Of a DNA stretch of 64,000 nt, positions 34,897 to 45,600 are shown piece by piece. Positions within the stretch are counted from its first letter, which is position 1; the number at the start of each line of letters is the position of its first letter. This stretch comes from Bacteroides sp. (lineage in GTDB: Bacteria > Bacteroidota > Bacteroidia > Bacteroidales > Bacteroidaceae), in assembly GCF_030151085.1 (NCBI RefSeq), contig NZ_JASLER010000049.1, positions 1 to 64,000 on the forward strand, read 5' to 3'. The position numbers and the translations under genes are program-made. The notes below the pieces were generated by a model. It was not told where the DNA came from and did not search any database. It worked only from the letters and a program-made list of their open reading frames with translations.

Positions 34897-36390
34897 ATGA
34901 AAAAGATATATTATTTATGGGTGTTTGCACTGTTGAGTGCTCTTACATTTACTTCGTGTGACGGCTTTCTGAATATGCAACCGGGCAATTCAGGGAATGC
35001 GGAAGGAGCCATTGTTACCGCAGCCGATGCTCAAGTGGTTATTAACGGCGTGATGAGCGCAATGACTTCATCTTCTTATTATGGTCGGAATCTCTTTATG
35101 TATGGAGATGCCAAAGGAGGTGATTTGACTATTTATTCTGCCGGTCGTGGGCTGGATGCGTTCTACACTTTTAATCATACACCGAATAGCGGTAGTTATT
35201 CCGGATTTTGGAGCCGCGGCTATTACTGCATCTTGCAGGTGAATACGTTATTGAGTAACATTAAAAAGCAAGAAGAAGCAGGAAGCATTGAGGACTTCTC
35301 ATCGGCCAAAGGACAAGCTTTGACCCTGCGCGCGTTGTTCTATTTTGACCTGGTACGCATATATGGCCTTCCTTACAATTACAACAAGACTTCCTACGGT
35401 GTTCCCAATATTACCGAACCGCTGACTATTGAAGCACAGCCTACACGTGCCACAGTTGAAGAGAACTACCGCCAGATATTGCAAGACTTGTCGGATGGTG
35501 CCACTTATATGTCGGATAACCCATCAAGGCAGAATGGGTATATAGGTTATTATGCGAATATCGCTTTGCAAGCGCGTGTAAAGCTCTACATGGAAGATTA
35601 TGACGGTGCGCTGGATGCAGCTAAGGAAGTGATAGAAAGTAAAAAGTACAGCCTCTATAAGTCCGAAGAATGGGTAACGTCCTGGAGCAAGCAATTTGGT
35701 TCCGAATCCATCTTTGAGTTGGGCATAACTACGGAGGAATCTGACTTGGGCACTTCTTCCCTTGGTTTCTATTTGATGCGTTATAAGCAAGTTAAAAATG
35801 CGATGGGATGGTTCCTTGCCAGTGACTACTATCTGAACCGTTTGGGAGAGGATACCAAGGATGTACGTTGGGGAATAATGGATAATGATGAATACTGGGT
35901 TGATAACAAGGTTGAACGTAAAGGTGCCTGCTATAAATATATGGGTGGTACCAGTCTGCCGGGTGATGGCAAGGCTACCAATACGGCTGTTAATATTAAA
36001 ATTATCCGTCTTTCCGAGCTTTATCTGATAGCTGCCGAAGCTGCCTTGCACTCTACCGGACCAGATGCTGGAGCTGCTGTTGCTGCCGGTTATCTGAATG
36101 AGATTCGTAAGCGTGCTCCGCAATTGGCACCCGCCACTGCTGCCACTATTACAGATGATATGATTCTGGATGAACGTAGCAAGGAGCTTTTCGGTGAAGG
36201 ACAACGCTTCTTCGATATGATGAGAATGAACAAAACCATCGAATTCAACGATGATTTTCAGGATGTGCCCGTAAGCCACCGTGCGAAGACGATTGACCGT
36301 ACCTATGGAAAGATCGTACTTCCCATTTCTCAGGATGAAATCAATGCAAATCCGGCATTGAAGACTCAGCAAAACGAAGGATATAAGTAA
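34897..36390 (+). CDS. SusD-like glycan-binding lipoprotein, pair 1
   Basis: A 497-residue surface lipoprotein that caps the SusC channel. The lipobox Cys follows LTFTSC (residue 21). The body is helical TPR-like repeats typical of SusD/RagB proteins, with a C-terminal 'DERSKELFGEGQRFFDMMRMNKTIE' segment near residue 430. The adjacent SusC and close spacing show it is the partner. A hairpin follows its stop. Confidence 0.95.
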   Translation: MKKIYYLWVFALLSALTFTSCDGFLNMQPGNSGNAEGAIVTAADAQVVINGVMSAMTSSSYYGRNLFMYGDAKGGDLTIYSAGRGLDAFYTFNHTPNSGSYSGFWSRGYYCILQVNTLLSNIKKQEEAGSIEDFSSAKGQALTLRALFYFDLVRIYGLPYNYNKTSYGVPNITEPLTIEAQPTRATVEENYRQILQDLSDGATYMSDNPSRQNGYIGYYANIALQARVKLYMEDYDGALDAAKEVIESKKYSLYKSEEWVTSWSKQFGSESIFELGITTEESDLGTSSLGFYLMRYKQVKNAMGWFLASDYYLNRLGEDTKDVRWGIMDNDEYWVDNKVERKGACYKYMGGTSLPGDGKATNTAVNIKIIRLSELYLIAAEAALHSTGPDAGAAVAAGYLNEIRKRAPQLAPATAATITDDMILDERSKELFGEGQRFFDMMRMNKTIEFNDDFQDVPVSHRAKTIDRTYGKIVLPISQDEINANPALKTQQNEGYK

Positions 36391-36402
36391 ATTGAAGCTG
36401 GT

Positions 36403-36470
36403 AAGTTGAAGGTTGAAAATGGGCTGTGTTATCATGTTGGCATGGTAATTTTCAACTTTCAACTTTTTAA
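36403..36470 (+). terminator. Hairpin between SusD 1 and the GH2 gene
   Basis: 18-base arms (36403-36420 and 36448-36465) containing AAGTTGAAGGTTGAAAAT pair with one G-T. A T-rich stretch follows. It separates SusC/D pair 1 from the GH2 gene, which has its own -7 box. Confidence 0.7.
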
Positions 36471-36538
36471 TTTTATGCTCTGCACAATAAGTGCTATTTA
36501 TTGGTTATATTATTCTATTAATCTTTTCCCAATCGGTT

Positions 36539-36546
36539 TATCTTTG
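36539..36546 (+). promoter_or_regulatory. Candidate -7 box for GH2 and HTCS 1
   Basis: TATCTTTG matches TAnnTTTG exactly and ends 31 bases before the GH2 start. It supports a GH2-HTCS transcript separate from SusC/D pair 1. Confidence 0.6.
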
Positions 36547-36577
36547 CTTCCGTAGAAATCAATAAATTATTAGTACT

Positions 36578-38392
36578 ATGCGAAAAGCAATTATCTTATC
36601 GTCATTGTTGACGTTATTTGCTATCGGAAGCTCAGCACAATGGCAACCGGTAGGCGACAAAATTAAAACCGAATGGGCATCTCAGATTAATCCTTCCAAT
36701 GTATTGCCTGAATATCCTCGTCCGATTATGGAACGTAACGATTGGAAAAATCTGAATGGACTGTGGGACTATGCTATTATAAGTAAAGGTGAGCGCATTC
36801 CGGAAACTTTCAATGGAAAGATTCTTGTTCCTTTTGCCGTAGAATCTTCTTTATCCGGTGTAGGAAAGAATGTAGGCGAGAAGCAAGAACTGATATATCA
36901 GCGAAGTTTTGACGTCCCTTCTGCTTGGCGTGGAAAACAGGTTCTACTGCATTTTGGCGCTGTAGACTGGAAAACCGATGTATGGGTGAATGATATTAAA
37001 GTAGGAAGCCACACCGGAGGATTTACTCCATTCTCTTTTGATATTACTCCCGCATTGACTGCCAAAGGAAATAACCGATTGGTTGTAAAAGTATGGGATC
37101 CAACGGATAAAGGGCCTCAACCCAGAGGAAAGCAAGTAAGCAATCCCGAAGGAATCTGGTACACGCCTGTTACCGGTATCTGGCAAACAGTATGGATGGA
37201 GCCTGTATCACAAAATCATATTAATAATCTTCGCATTACCCCCGATATTGACAATCAGTTGTTGACTGTTAAAGCGGAACTGAATGTAAATTCTCCTTCG
37301 GATATTGTTGAAGTAAATGTATACGATGGTAGCCAACTGGTAGCTTCCGGCAAAAGCATTCATGCAGAACCAGTAGAAATAACCATGCCCGAAGGTACTA
37401 AACTGTGGAGCCCGGAATCTCCTTTCCTCTATACGCTTAAAGTGACCTTGAAAAACGGTGATAAAATAGTAGATAAGGTAAACAGTTATGCTGCTATGCG
37501 TAAGTATTCTACACGTCGTGATGCAAACGGTATTGTGCGATTGGAATTGAATAACAAAGCGTTGTTCCAATTTGGCCCGCTCGACCAAGGCTGGTGGCCC
37601 GACGGATTATATACTGCTCCTACCGATGCTGCGTTGCTGTATGATATTCAGAAGACGAAAGATTTCGGTTTCAATATGATTCGCAAGCACATTAAAGTAG
37701 AGCCTGCACGCTGGTATACACATTGCGATCAACTCGGAATGATTGTATGGCAAGATATGCCGAGCGGCGATCATAACCCGCAATGGCAAAACCGTAAATA
37801 CTTCGATGGAATCGAACTAAAACGCTCCGCTGAATCCGAAGCTCATTATCGTAAGGAGTGGAAGGAAATCATGGATTGTCTGTATTCTTATCCTTGTATC
37901 GGTACATGGGTTCCGTTTAACGAAGCGTGGGGCCAGTTCAAGACTCCCGAAATAGCAGAATGGACTAAGCAATATGATCCTACTCGCTTGGTAAATCCGG
38001 CAAGTGGCGGCAATCATTATACTTGTGGCGATATGCTCGATCTTCATAATTATCCGCAACCCGAAATGTACCTTTACGACGCTCAACGAGCAACTGTTCT
38101 CGGTGAATACGGAGGAATTGGCCTTGTCTTGAAGGATCATCTTTGGGAACCGAATCGCAATTGGGGATACGTACAATTCAATTCTTCCAAAGAGACTACC
38201 GATGAATACGTGAAGTATGCAAATATGCTGTATGATATGATAGCCCGCGGCTTCTCTGCTGCCGTTTATACTCAGACCACCGATGTGGAAGTAGAAGTAA
38301 ATGGCCTGATTACTTACGACCGCAAAGTAATAAAATTGGATGAGAAACGTGTTAAAGAAGTGAATACACGCATCTGCAACTCGCTGAAGTAA
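36578..38392 (+). CDS. Secreted glycoside hydrolase family 2 enzyme
   Basis: A 604-residue GH2 enzyme (beta-galactosidase, beta-glucuronidase or related activity). Signal peptide (cleavage near GSSAQ, residue 21), N-terminal sandwich domain ('ERNDWKNLNGLWDYAI', 'LLHFGAVDWKTDVWVNDIKVGSHTGGFTPF'), immunoglobulin-like domain and TIM barrel. The acid/base is Glu449 in FNEAWGQ and the likely nucleophile Glu510 in LGEYGGIG. It is short for the family, with no large C-terminal domain. It is 29 bases from the HTCS gene and likely in one operon. Specificity not decided. Confidence 0.9.
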   Translation: MRKAIILSSLLTLFAIGSSAQWQPVGDKIKTEWASQINPSNVLPEYPRPIMERNDWKNLNGLWDYAIISKGERIPETFNGKILVPFAVESSLSGVGKNVGEKQELIYQRSFDVPSAWRGKQVLLHFGAVDWKTDVWVNDIKVGSHTGGFTPFSFDITPALTAKGNNRLVVKVWDPTDKGPQPRGKQVSNPEGIWYTPVTGIWQTVWMEPVSQNHINNLRITPDIDNQLLTVKAELNVNSPSDIVEVNVYDGSQLVASGKSIHAEPVEITMPEGTKLWSPESPFLYTLKVTLKNGDKIVDKVNSYAAMRKYSTRRDANGIVRLELNNKALFQFGPLDQGWWPDGLYTAPTDAALLYDIQKTKDFGFNMIRKHIKVEPARWYTHCDQLGMIVWQDMPSGDHNPQWQNRKYFDGIELKRSAESEAHYRKEWKEIMDCLYSYPCIGTWVPFNEAWGQFKTPEIAEWTKQYDPTRLVNPASGGNHYTCGDMLDLHNYPQPEMYLYDAQRATVLGEYGGIGLVLKDHLWEPNRNWGYVQFNSSKETTDEYVKYANMLYDMIARGFSAAVYTQTTDVEVEVNGLITYDRKVIKLDEKRVKEVNTRICNSLK

Positions 38393-38421
38393 TTACCTTA
38401 GCAGGAAATTTTAAATAGATT

Positions 38422-41400
38422 ATGAAACGAACGACCTTAAAGCTATTCATTTATCTTTGCATACTTGCAGCACTGCCTCTGCATGCACAAAACAATGTCC
38501 ATTACTATTTCAGAACACTCGACATACGTAATGGACTTTCACAAAATACTGTGTATCAGATTTTGCAAGATAGGAATGGCTTTATGTGGTTCGGTACAAA
38601 GGATGGTTTGAACCGTTACGATGGAATGTCTTTCCGGGTATATAAAAAAGAAAATTCAGGCTTAGGCAAGAACTTCATCACCGCCCTTTATGAAGACCGT
38701 GAGGGTAATATCTGGATAGGAACCGACGGAGGTGTATTTATTTATAATCCGGTACAAGACTCTTTTACGGCTTTCAATCAGACGAGTGAAGGAGGGATAC
38801 GTATCAGGGATTTCGTTACTATGATTAGCAGCGATGAAAAGGGCAATATCTGGATATCAGTCGAGAATCAAGGTCTGTTTTGCTACAAGTACGGAGAACA
38901 CGAATTGCTGAATTACTTGCACGATCCGGGTTTGGCCAACGTTACTCGCTTTTGGCTGAACGGAAAAACTTGTTGGCTGGCTTTGTATGCCGACAATTTA
39001 TATTACACAAAAGATAACTTTGAAACTCCCTTGCAGCCCTATAAAGATGCCAACGGGAATGAAATATTTAAAGGGGACATCATCAACTGGCAAGTCAATG
39101 GTCCGCATAATTGTATTTATATAGCCTCGGTCAACGGATTGACCGAGATAAACCTTACCACCGGCAAAACACGCCGACTGCTGGAAACATACGTGCGTGC
39201 CTTGCAATTCAAATCGGATGATGAATTGTGGGTGGGTACAGAGTCCGGGTTATATATCTATAACCTGACGAATGACAAAGTTACCCATCTTACCGTTCCT
39301 AATCAGGATGACTCATACGCTTTGTCGGATAATGCCATTTATTCACTTTGCCGTGATAAGGAAAATGGTATCTGGATAGGTTCGTACTTTGGTGGAGTGA
39401 ACTATTACCCCCATCAATGGACTTATTTCGAGAAGTTCTATCCACGGGATGATCTCAAGCAGTTAGGTCGACGTGTACGTGAAATTTGCGAAAGTAATGA
39501 CGGAACTTTGTGGGTAGGCACCGAGGACAAAGGATTGTTTAATTATAACCCGGAAAGTGGGAAAATAGAGCCTTTCGAACATCCTTCCATCTATAAGAAT
39601 GTTCACGGTCTTTGCCTGGATGGAGATGATTTATGGGTAGGTACTTTTTCCGGAGGATTGAATAGGGTAAATCTGCATACCAAGCAAGTCAAGCACTATA
39701 CCAAAGGCGATAGTCAGAACTCAATGACCGCCAATGATGCCTTTACCATCTGCCGGACAACTACGGGGGACGTTTGGATAGGTACTACTTCCGGCCTATT
39801 GAAGTATAATCGTGCTACGGATGATTTTACCCGGATTCCCCAGTTGAAAAATATGTTCACCTATAACATATTGGAGGATTTCAACGGTAATCTTTGGTTC
39901 GCGACTTTCTCCAACGGGGTTTTCTGTTACAATGTCAGTAAACAGCAATGGAGGAATTATCTTTCTAATGAGAAAGATTCAACTTCAATTTCCTATAATA
40001 AAGTGATCAGCATTTATGAAGATAGCAAAAAGAGGCTATGGTTCATGACATTGGGTGAGGGGTTCTGCCGCTATAATCCGGATACTGATAACTTTACACG
40101 CTATGATATGTCGAAGGGTTTCCCCAGCAATACTATCTATAAGATGGTTGAAGACAAACAGGGAAACTTATGGATCACTACAAACTACGGATTAGTATGC
40201 TTTAATCCGGATATCGATAGCAAACATGTATATACCACAGCTAATGGATTACTGAGTAACCAATTCAATTTCCAGTCGGGATACCGTGACAAGAAAGGAC
40301 GGATTTATTTGGGTAGTATCAATGGTTTTATCGTCTTCGATCCGGAAACTTTCGTTGAAAACACGTTCCTTCCTCCGGTAGTTATCACTGATTTCTATCT
40401 ATTCAATAAGCGTCTCTCAGTAGATAGTCCGGCTTCTCCGTTGGAGAAGAGCATTACTTATTCTAATCAGATAGAACTTGATGCCAACCAGAACTCTTTC
40501 TCCTTACAGGTTGCTGCATTAAGTTATCAAGCGCCCGAAATGAATCGTTTGGAGTATAAGTTGGAAGGATTTGATCGTGAATGGTATGCGGTAGGACGCA
40601 ATTCTATGATTAATTATTCCAATTTGCCATACGGAAGTTATACACTGCGCATAAAAGGCTCCAATAGCGACGGTAAGTGGAATGAGAAGGAGCGGGTGCT
40701 CGATATACGTATTCGTCCTCCTTTCTATTTATCTACTTGGGCTTACGTGATTTATGTAGTACTGGCATTGTGCTCTTTAGCTGCAATTATTCACTTTTTC
40801 AGAAGGAGAACCCAACTAAAGCATCAGCAGACAATGGAAAAGTTTGAACGGGAAAAAGAACGGGAACTTTATACTGCCAAAATAGATTTCTTCACGAATG
40901 TTGCTCATGAAATACGTACTCCGCTTACGCTGATAAAGAGTCCGTTGGAAAATGTATTGACATCCAAGTCGGTGTCCGATGATATCAGAGATGATTTGGA
41001 AATTATGGATATGAATACCAATCGTTTGCTCGATTTGGTAAATCAGCTACTCGACTTCCGTAAGACGGAAACACAAGGTTTCAAATTGGATTTTGTAGAA
41101 TACAACCTATCGGATATCTTGCAGAATACCTATAAACGTTTTAAACCATTAGCTCGTCAGAAGGGCTTGGAACTGACTATCGATTATCCGGAAAACTTGT
41201 ATGCCTTGGTTGATAAAGAAGGGCTGACCAAGATCTTTAGTAATATGTTGACCAATGCAATCAAGTATTCTGAAACGTATATCCATATTAAACTTTACGT
41301 GAAAGACGAAAGAATAATGTTCTCGGTATGCAATGATGGTCACGTCGTACCGGTAGAAATGCGTGAAGAGATATTTAAGCCGTTTATCCAGTATAAAGGC

Positions 41401-42375
41401 GGTGTACTGAGTGCCGTATCCGGTACCGGTATCGGATTAGCGTTGGCACGTTCGCTGGCTGAACTCCATGAAGGAACGTTATGCATGGATGATTCGATGG
41501 AAGACAATTGTTTCTTACTGTCTCTTCCCGTGAAACATGCACAAACAGTGAAGATTGAACAACAAGAACAAGTGATTAATGAAGAATCTTCAGAGAAGAG
41601 AATTGCTGAAACCGTTTCCAAGCAATGCCGTTATACTCTTCTGGTGGTGGAAGATAGTTTGGAGATGCAATCCTTTGTAGTGAAACAATTGTCATCGGAA
41701 TATCAGGTACTGACTGCAATGAATGGTGTTGAGGCTTTGAAGATATTGGAAGAACAAACGGTTCATTTGATTATCTCGGATATTATGATGCCCGAGATGG
41801 ATGGTTTGGAATTGTGCGAACATCTGAGATCGGAACTCGATTATAGCCATATCCCCATAATTCTACTGACTGCTAAAACAACTCTTCAAGCGAAAATAGA
41901 AGGTATGAAGTTGGGAGCGGATGTATATATAGAAAAGCCTTTCTCGGTAGAATACCTGAGAGTGTGTGTATCCAACTTGCTAAGCAACCGTGAGAAACTG
42001 AGAGTATCTTTTGCCCATTCTCCTTTTGTACAGACTAATACGATGGCTATGACCAAAGCGGATGAAGCATTCCTGAAGACGTTGAAAGAAATAGTAGTAG
42101 AGAACATGCAGAATCCGGATTTCTGTTTGGATGACATGGCAAGCTTGCTGAATATGAGCCGTTCCAGCCTGAATAGAAAGATAAAAGGTATATTGGATAT
42201 GACTCCCAATGATTACATTCGTTTGGAACGTTTGAAGAAGGCGGCTGAACTATTGAATGAAGGAGAATGTAAAATTAATGAGGTTTGCTATATGACTGGA
42301 TTCAATACTCCTTCTTATTTTACCAAATGTTTTCAGAAACAATTCGGCATTTTACCCAAGGACTTTGTGAAGTAA
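38422..42375 (+). CDS. Hybrid two-component system sensor/regulator (HTCS 1)
   Basis: A 1317-residue one-protein regulator. Signal segment (residues 1-23), a periplasmic two-bladed-propeller sensor made of repeats such as NGFMWFGTKDGLNRYDG, a Y_Y_Y domain, one membrane segment near residues 770-795, a histidine kinase with FFTNVAHEIRTPL (H about 830) and an ATP domain, a receiver with LIISDIMMPEMDG (D about 1118), and a C-terminal AraC-type helix-turn-helix (about 1235-1317). Such proteins bind an oligosaccharide in the periplasm and activate their locus. It sits between the two SusC/D pairs, so it may control either. Full-length, no frameshift. Confidence 0.95.
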   Translation: MKRTTLKLFIYLCILAALPLHAQNNVHYYFRTLDIRNGLSQNTVYQILQDRNGFMWFGTKDGLNRYDGMSFRVYKKENSGLGKNFITALYEDREGNIWIGTDGGVFIYNPVQDSFTAFNQTSEGGIRIRDFVTMISSDEKGNIWISVENQGLFCYKYGEHELLNYLHDPGLANVTRFWLNGKTCWLALYADNLYYTKDNFETPLQPYKDANGNEIFKGDIINWQVNGPHNCIYIASVNGLTEINLTTGKTRRLLETYVRALQFKSDDELWVGTESGLYIYNLTNDKVTHLTVPNQDDSYALSDNAIYSLCRDKENGIWIGSYFGGVNYYPHQWTYFEKFYPRDDLKQLGRRVREICESNDGTLWVGTEDKGLFNYNPESGKIEPFEHPSIYKNVHGLCLDGDDLWVGTFSGGLNRVNLHTKQVKHYTKGDSQNSMTANDAFTICRTTTGDVWIGTTSGLLKYNRATDDFTRIPQLKNMFTYNILEDFNGNLWFATFSNGVFCYNVSKQQWRNYLSNEKDSTSISYNKVISIYEDSKKRLWFMTLGEGFCRYNPDTDNFTRYDMSKGFPSNTIYKMVEDKQGNLWITTNYGLVCFNPDIDSKHVYTTANGLLSNQFNFQSGYRDKKGRIYLGSINGFIVFDPETFVENTFLPPVVITDFYLFNKRLSVDSPASPLEKSITYSNQIELDANQNSFSLQVAALSYQAPEMNRLEYKLEGFDREWYAVGRNSMINYSNLPYGSYTLRIKGSNSDGKWNEKERVLDIRIRPPFYLSTWAYVIYVVLALCSLAAIIHFFRRRTQLKHQQTMEKFEREKERELYTAKIDFFTNVAHEIRTPLTLIKSPLENVLTSKSVSDDIRDDLEIMDMNTNRLLDLVNQLLDFRKTETQGFKLDFVEYNLSDILQNTYKRFKPLARQKGLELTIDYPENLYALVDKEGLTKIFSNMLTNAIKYSETYIHIKLYVKDERIMFSVCNDGHVVPVEMREEIFKPFIQYKGGVLSAVSGTGIGLALARSLAELHEGTLCMDDSMEDNCFLLSLPVKHAQTVKIEQQEQVINEESSEKRIAETVSKQCRYTLLVVEDSLEMQSFVVKQLSSEYQVLTAMNGVEALKILEEQTVHLIISDIMMPEMDGLELCEHLRSELDYSHIPIILLTAKTTLQAKIEGMKLGADVYIEKPFSVEYLRVCVSNLLSNREKLRVSFAHSPFVQTNTMAMTKADEAFLKTLKEIVVENMQNPDFCLDDMASLLNMSRSSLNRKIKGILDMTPNDYIRLERLKKAAELLNEGECKINEVCYMTGFNTPSYFTKCFQKQFGILPKDFVK

Positions 42376-42411
42376 TAGACCGATTATTCATGAAAATAGA
42401 ATAATCTAATC

Positions 42412-42447
42412 AACCGCCTCTGGAATATGTTTTAGGGCGGTTTTTTG
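42412..42447 (+). terminator. Intrinsic terminator after HTCS 1
   Basis: Arms AACCGCC (42412-42418) and GGCGGTT (42436-42442) followed by TTTTTT. It marks the end of the GH2-HTCS unit, before the promoter of SusC/D pair 2. Confidence 0.75.
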
Positions 42448-42476
42448 GTTTTATAATTGTATAGATTGAAGCAATA

Positions 42477-42511
42477 TTTGCATCCCGTTTGGTTTTGCAC
42501 TGATATATTTG
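42477..42511 (+). promoter_or_regulatory. Candidate promoter for SusC/D pair 2 and long leader
   Basis: TATATTTG (42504-42511) is an exact TAnnTTTG match; TTTG at 42477-42480 lies 23 bases upstream, and a further TTTG at 42488 is 12 bases away. The leader to the SusC start at 42678 is then about 160 bases and holds a small hairpin (GCGGAA...TTCCGC near 42632-42650). Long leaders are common for SusC genes. Confidence 0.55.
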
Positions 42512-42677
42512 CATCCGGAAAAGTTAACCAAAATGTTGCACTATGAACAAAATGCCTATGACGTAACAAATCCCATTAAACCATCTATGTTTGGTAGAAG
42601 ATTACTTTCTACTATAAAATGTAATTCAAGGCGGAATTCTGGTTTCCGCAAAGTTTTAAAATCTAATTCTATAAAAA

Positions 42678-45600
42678 ATGATCAAGAAAATCTTATTCTT
42701 ATTCTTTGTTGTTTTTGCAGCTACCGCTTATGCGCAGGATGTGAATATCACTGGTACGGTAACAGATGCAAATAACGAGCCTTTGACAGGTGTGAATGTA
42801 GTGGTGAAGGGTACTACTACGGGTGCTATTTCCGATCTGGACGGTAACTTCTCGGTAAGTGGAAAAAAGGGAAGTACAGTTGTCTTCTCTTATATCGGTA
42901 TGATTACTCAGGAAGTTGTTTTTAAAGGAACCAAAATGCATGTAATCCTGAAGGATGATGCAAAAGCGTTGGAAGAGGTTGTTGTCATCGGTTATCAAAC
43001 CGTGAAAAAATCAGACTTGACCGGTGCTGTTGCTGTAGTGGATACGAAAGAAATGAAGAAAAGCACAGCCGGAACATTGGTGAGCCAGATGCAAGGTTTG
43101 GCGACTGGTGTCAATGTACGCAGTAGCGGTCGGGCAGGTGAAGATGCTTCTATTGAAATTCGTGGTGTCGGTTCTTTGAGTAATAACTCTCCGTTGTGGG
43201 TAATCGATGGTATGATTACTGATCCGGGAGTCGATTTTAATCCCTCGGATGCAGAATCTATTCAGATTTTGAAAGATGCTTCGGCAGCTGCTATTTACGG
43301 TTCGCGTGCCGCCAACGGTGTGATCATCGTTACTACCAAGAAAGGTGCTAAAGGCCCCATGAAAGTAAATGTGAATGTAAAGGAAACGATGGAATGGAGT
43401 CCGAAGTACGACTTGATGAATGCGGCAGAATACATAAAGTATAATGATATTGCTTACAATGAAGCCATCAAGGATGGTATTGCTACTGTAAACAGTACTC
43501 AGAAGCACTCATCTTATGATACCAACTGGCAGGATGCTATTTTGAAAACTGCTTTGGTACAAGATTACAATGTATCACTTTCCGGTGGTGGTGACTCAGG
43601 TAGTTACTTCTTATCAGCCGGTTATTATAACAACGATGGCGTATCTTATGGAAATACTTTCGACCGTTATAGCTTCCGTGTGAATACTCAGGGTAAGAAA
43701 GGTTGGTTCTCTTTTGGTGAGAATCTGGCTTATTCACTCACGAACACTGACCCGAACCAGACAAATACTTATAATGACTTCTTGCGCATGATGCCTACCA
43801 TTCCTATTTACGATGAAAATAACCCGGGTGGATATGGCTATGGTGATGCTGCTAAGTATAATACCTTCGGCGTGAATCCAATTGCACGTGAGGATTTGGA
43901 ATATCGTCATTACCGTCAGAATCGTTTGAATGGTTCTTTATGGTTGGAGGTGAAACCATTCAGCTTCCTTTCTTATAAATTCAATGCCGGTGTTGACCTT
44001 TATTTCTATGAGAATTCTTGGTTCCGTGGTGAAGGTAACTGGACTCAGAATCAGGAACATCGTGATCCGGAAGGACAGAAGGCACGTGATAATACGTACA
44101 ATATGTTGATAGAACATACTTTGAACTTCAATAAAGACTTTGGCAAGCATCATGTAGATGCTGTAGTCGGTACTACTTATCAACATCATGAGTGGGAAGG
44201 ATTATGGGCTTCCCGTCTGAATTTCCCATTGCTGGGTGATGGCAGTTATTTGGGCGTATTAAATGCCGGACAAAGCAATCAGCAAAATTCTAATAGCATC
44301 AGTGAGAATGCGATGATTTCTTACTTGGGTCGTGTAAATTATAACTATGATGATAAATATTATCTGACCGGTACATTCCGTCGTGACGGTACTTCCCGCC
44401 TTTCTAAGGATAACCGTTGGGGTAACTTCCCTTCTGTTTCAGCAGCTTGGAGATTGTCTAAAGAAGACTTTTTTGATGTATCCTGGATTAATGATTTAAA
44501 GATCAGAGGTAACTGGGGACGTTTGGGTAACGCTTCTATCGGTGACTGGGATTATATTGGAACGATTAACCAAAGTATCGTATCTGTAATTGGCGGAGCT
44601 ATTGTTCCGGGTTCTACTCAGGTGAAACTGGTGAATGCTGACCTTGTTTGGGAAACTAAAGAGACTGTGAATGTAGGTTTCGATGCAAGTTTTCTCAATC
44701 AACGCTTAACATTTAGTGCCGAGTACTATAATTCAAAGACCAGTGATGTATTGGCTGAGACTCCGATTGCTGTTTCAACAGGTAACCAGGGAGGTTCTCC
44801 GTGGAAGAATGCTGCTAGCTTGCGTAATAAGGGATTTGAACTCACACTCGGCTGGAAAGACCAAGTGTCAGATTTCAAATACAGTGCGTTGTTGAATGTC
44901 ACTACAATGGATAATGAAGTACTGAGTCTAGGTCGTGATGGTAGTAGTAAAGACTATATAGATTCAGGTCAGGCCAGAACAAGACCGGGTAGATCTTTAG
45001 CTGAATTTTATTTGAGAAAGACAGACGGTATCTTCAAAACACAAGAACAGATTGACAACTATGTAACATCTACGGGCAAACCGATTATGATTGAAGGAAA
45101 ACGTCCGCAATTGGGAGATGTTAAATACCTTGACATTGATGACAATGGGGAGATAACCGATGCTGACCGTGCTTTTTGCGGTAGCCCATGGGCGAAGATG
45201 CAAATGTCATTGGTGCTCAATGCAGAATGGAAGAATTTCGACTTCAGCATGATGTGGAACGGCCAGTTTGGTAATAAGATATATAACATTGCTCAATGGC
45301 AAGGTCGTTTATTTGCCGATAACTCCAACTACATTCGCTTCAAAAAGGGTGAAGAACCTTATCAAGTGAATCCGAATTCCAATACTCCACGTATTATTTA
45401 CGGTGATTTCCGTAATAACCGTGATGCTGACCGTTTCTTGGAAAATGGTTCTTACTTCCGCATGAAGAATATCTCTATCGGATATAACTTCAAGCAGAAA
45501 TGGCTGACTAACCTAGGTGTTGAGAAACTTCGTCTCTATGCTACCGGTAGCAACTTGATTACTATCACCGGATATTCCGGTTTGGATCCTGACTTCAAGG

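Noticed and set aside
42509..42775. Leader peptide gene before SusC 2
   Set aside because: The frame overlaps the SusC signal sequence in another frame and has no protein-like features; I treat the region as untranslated leader.
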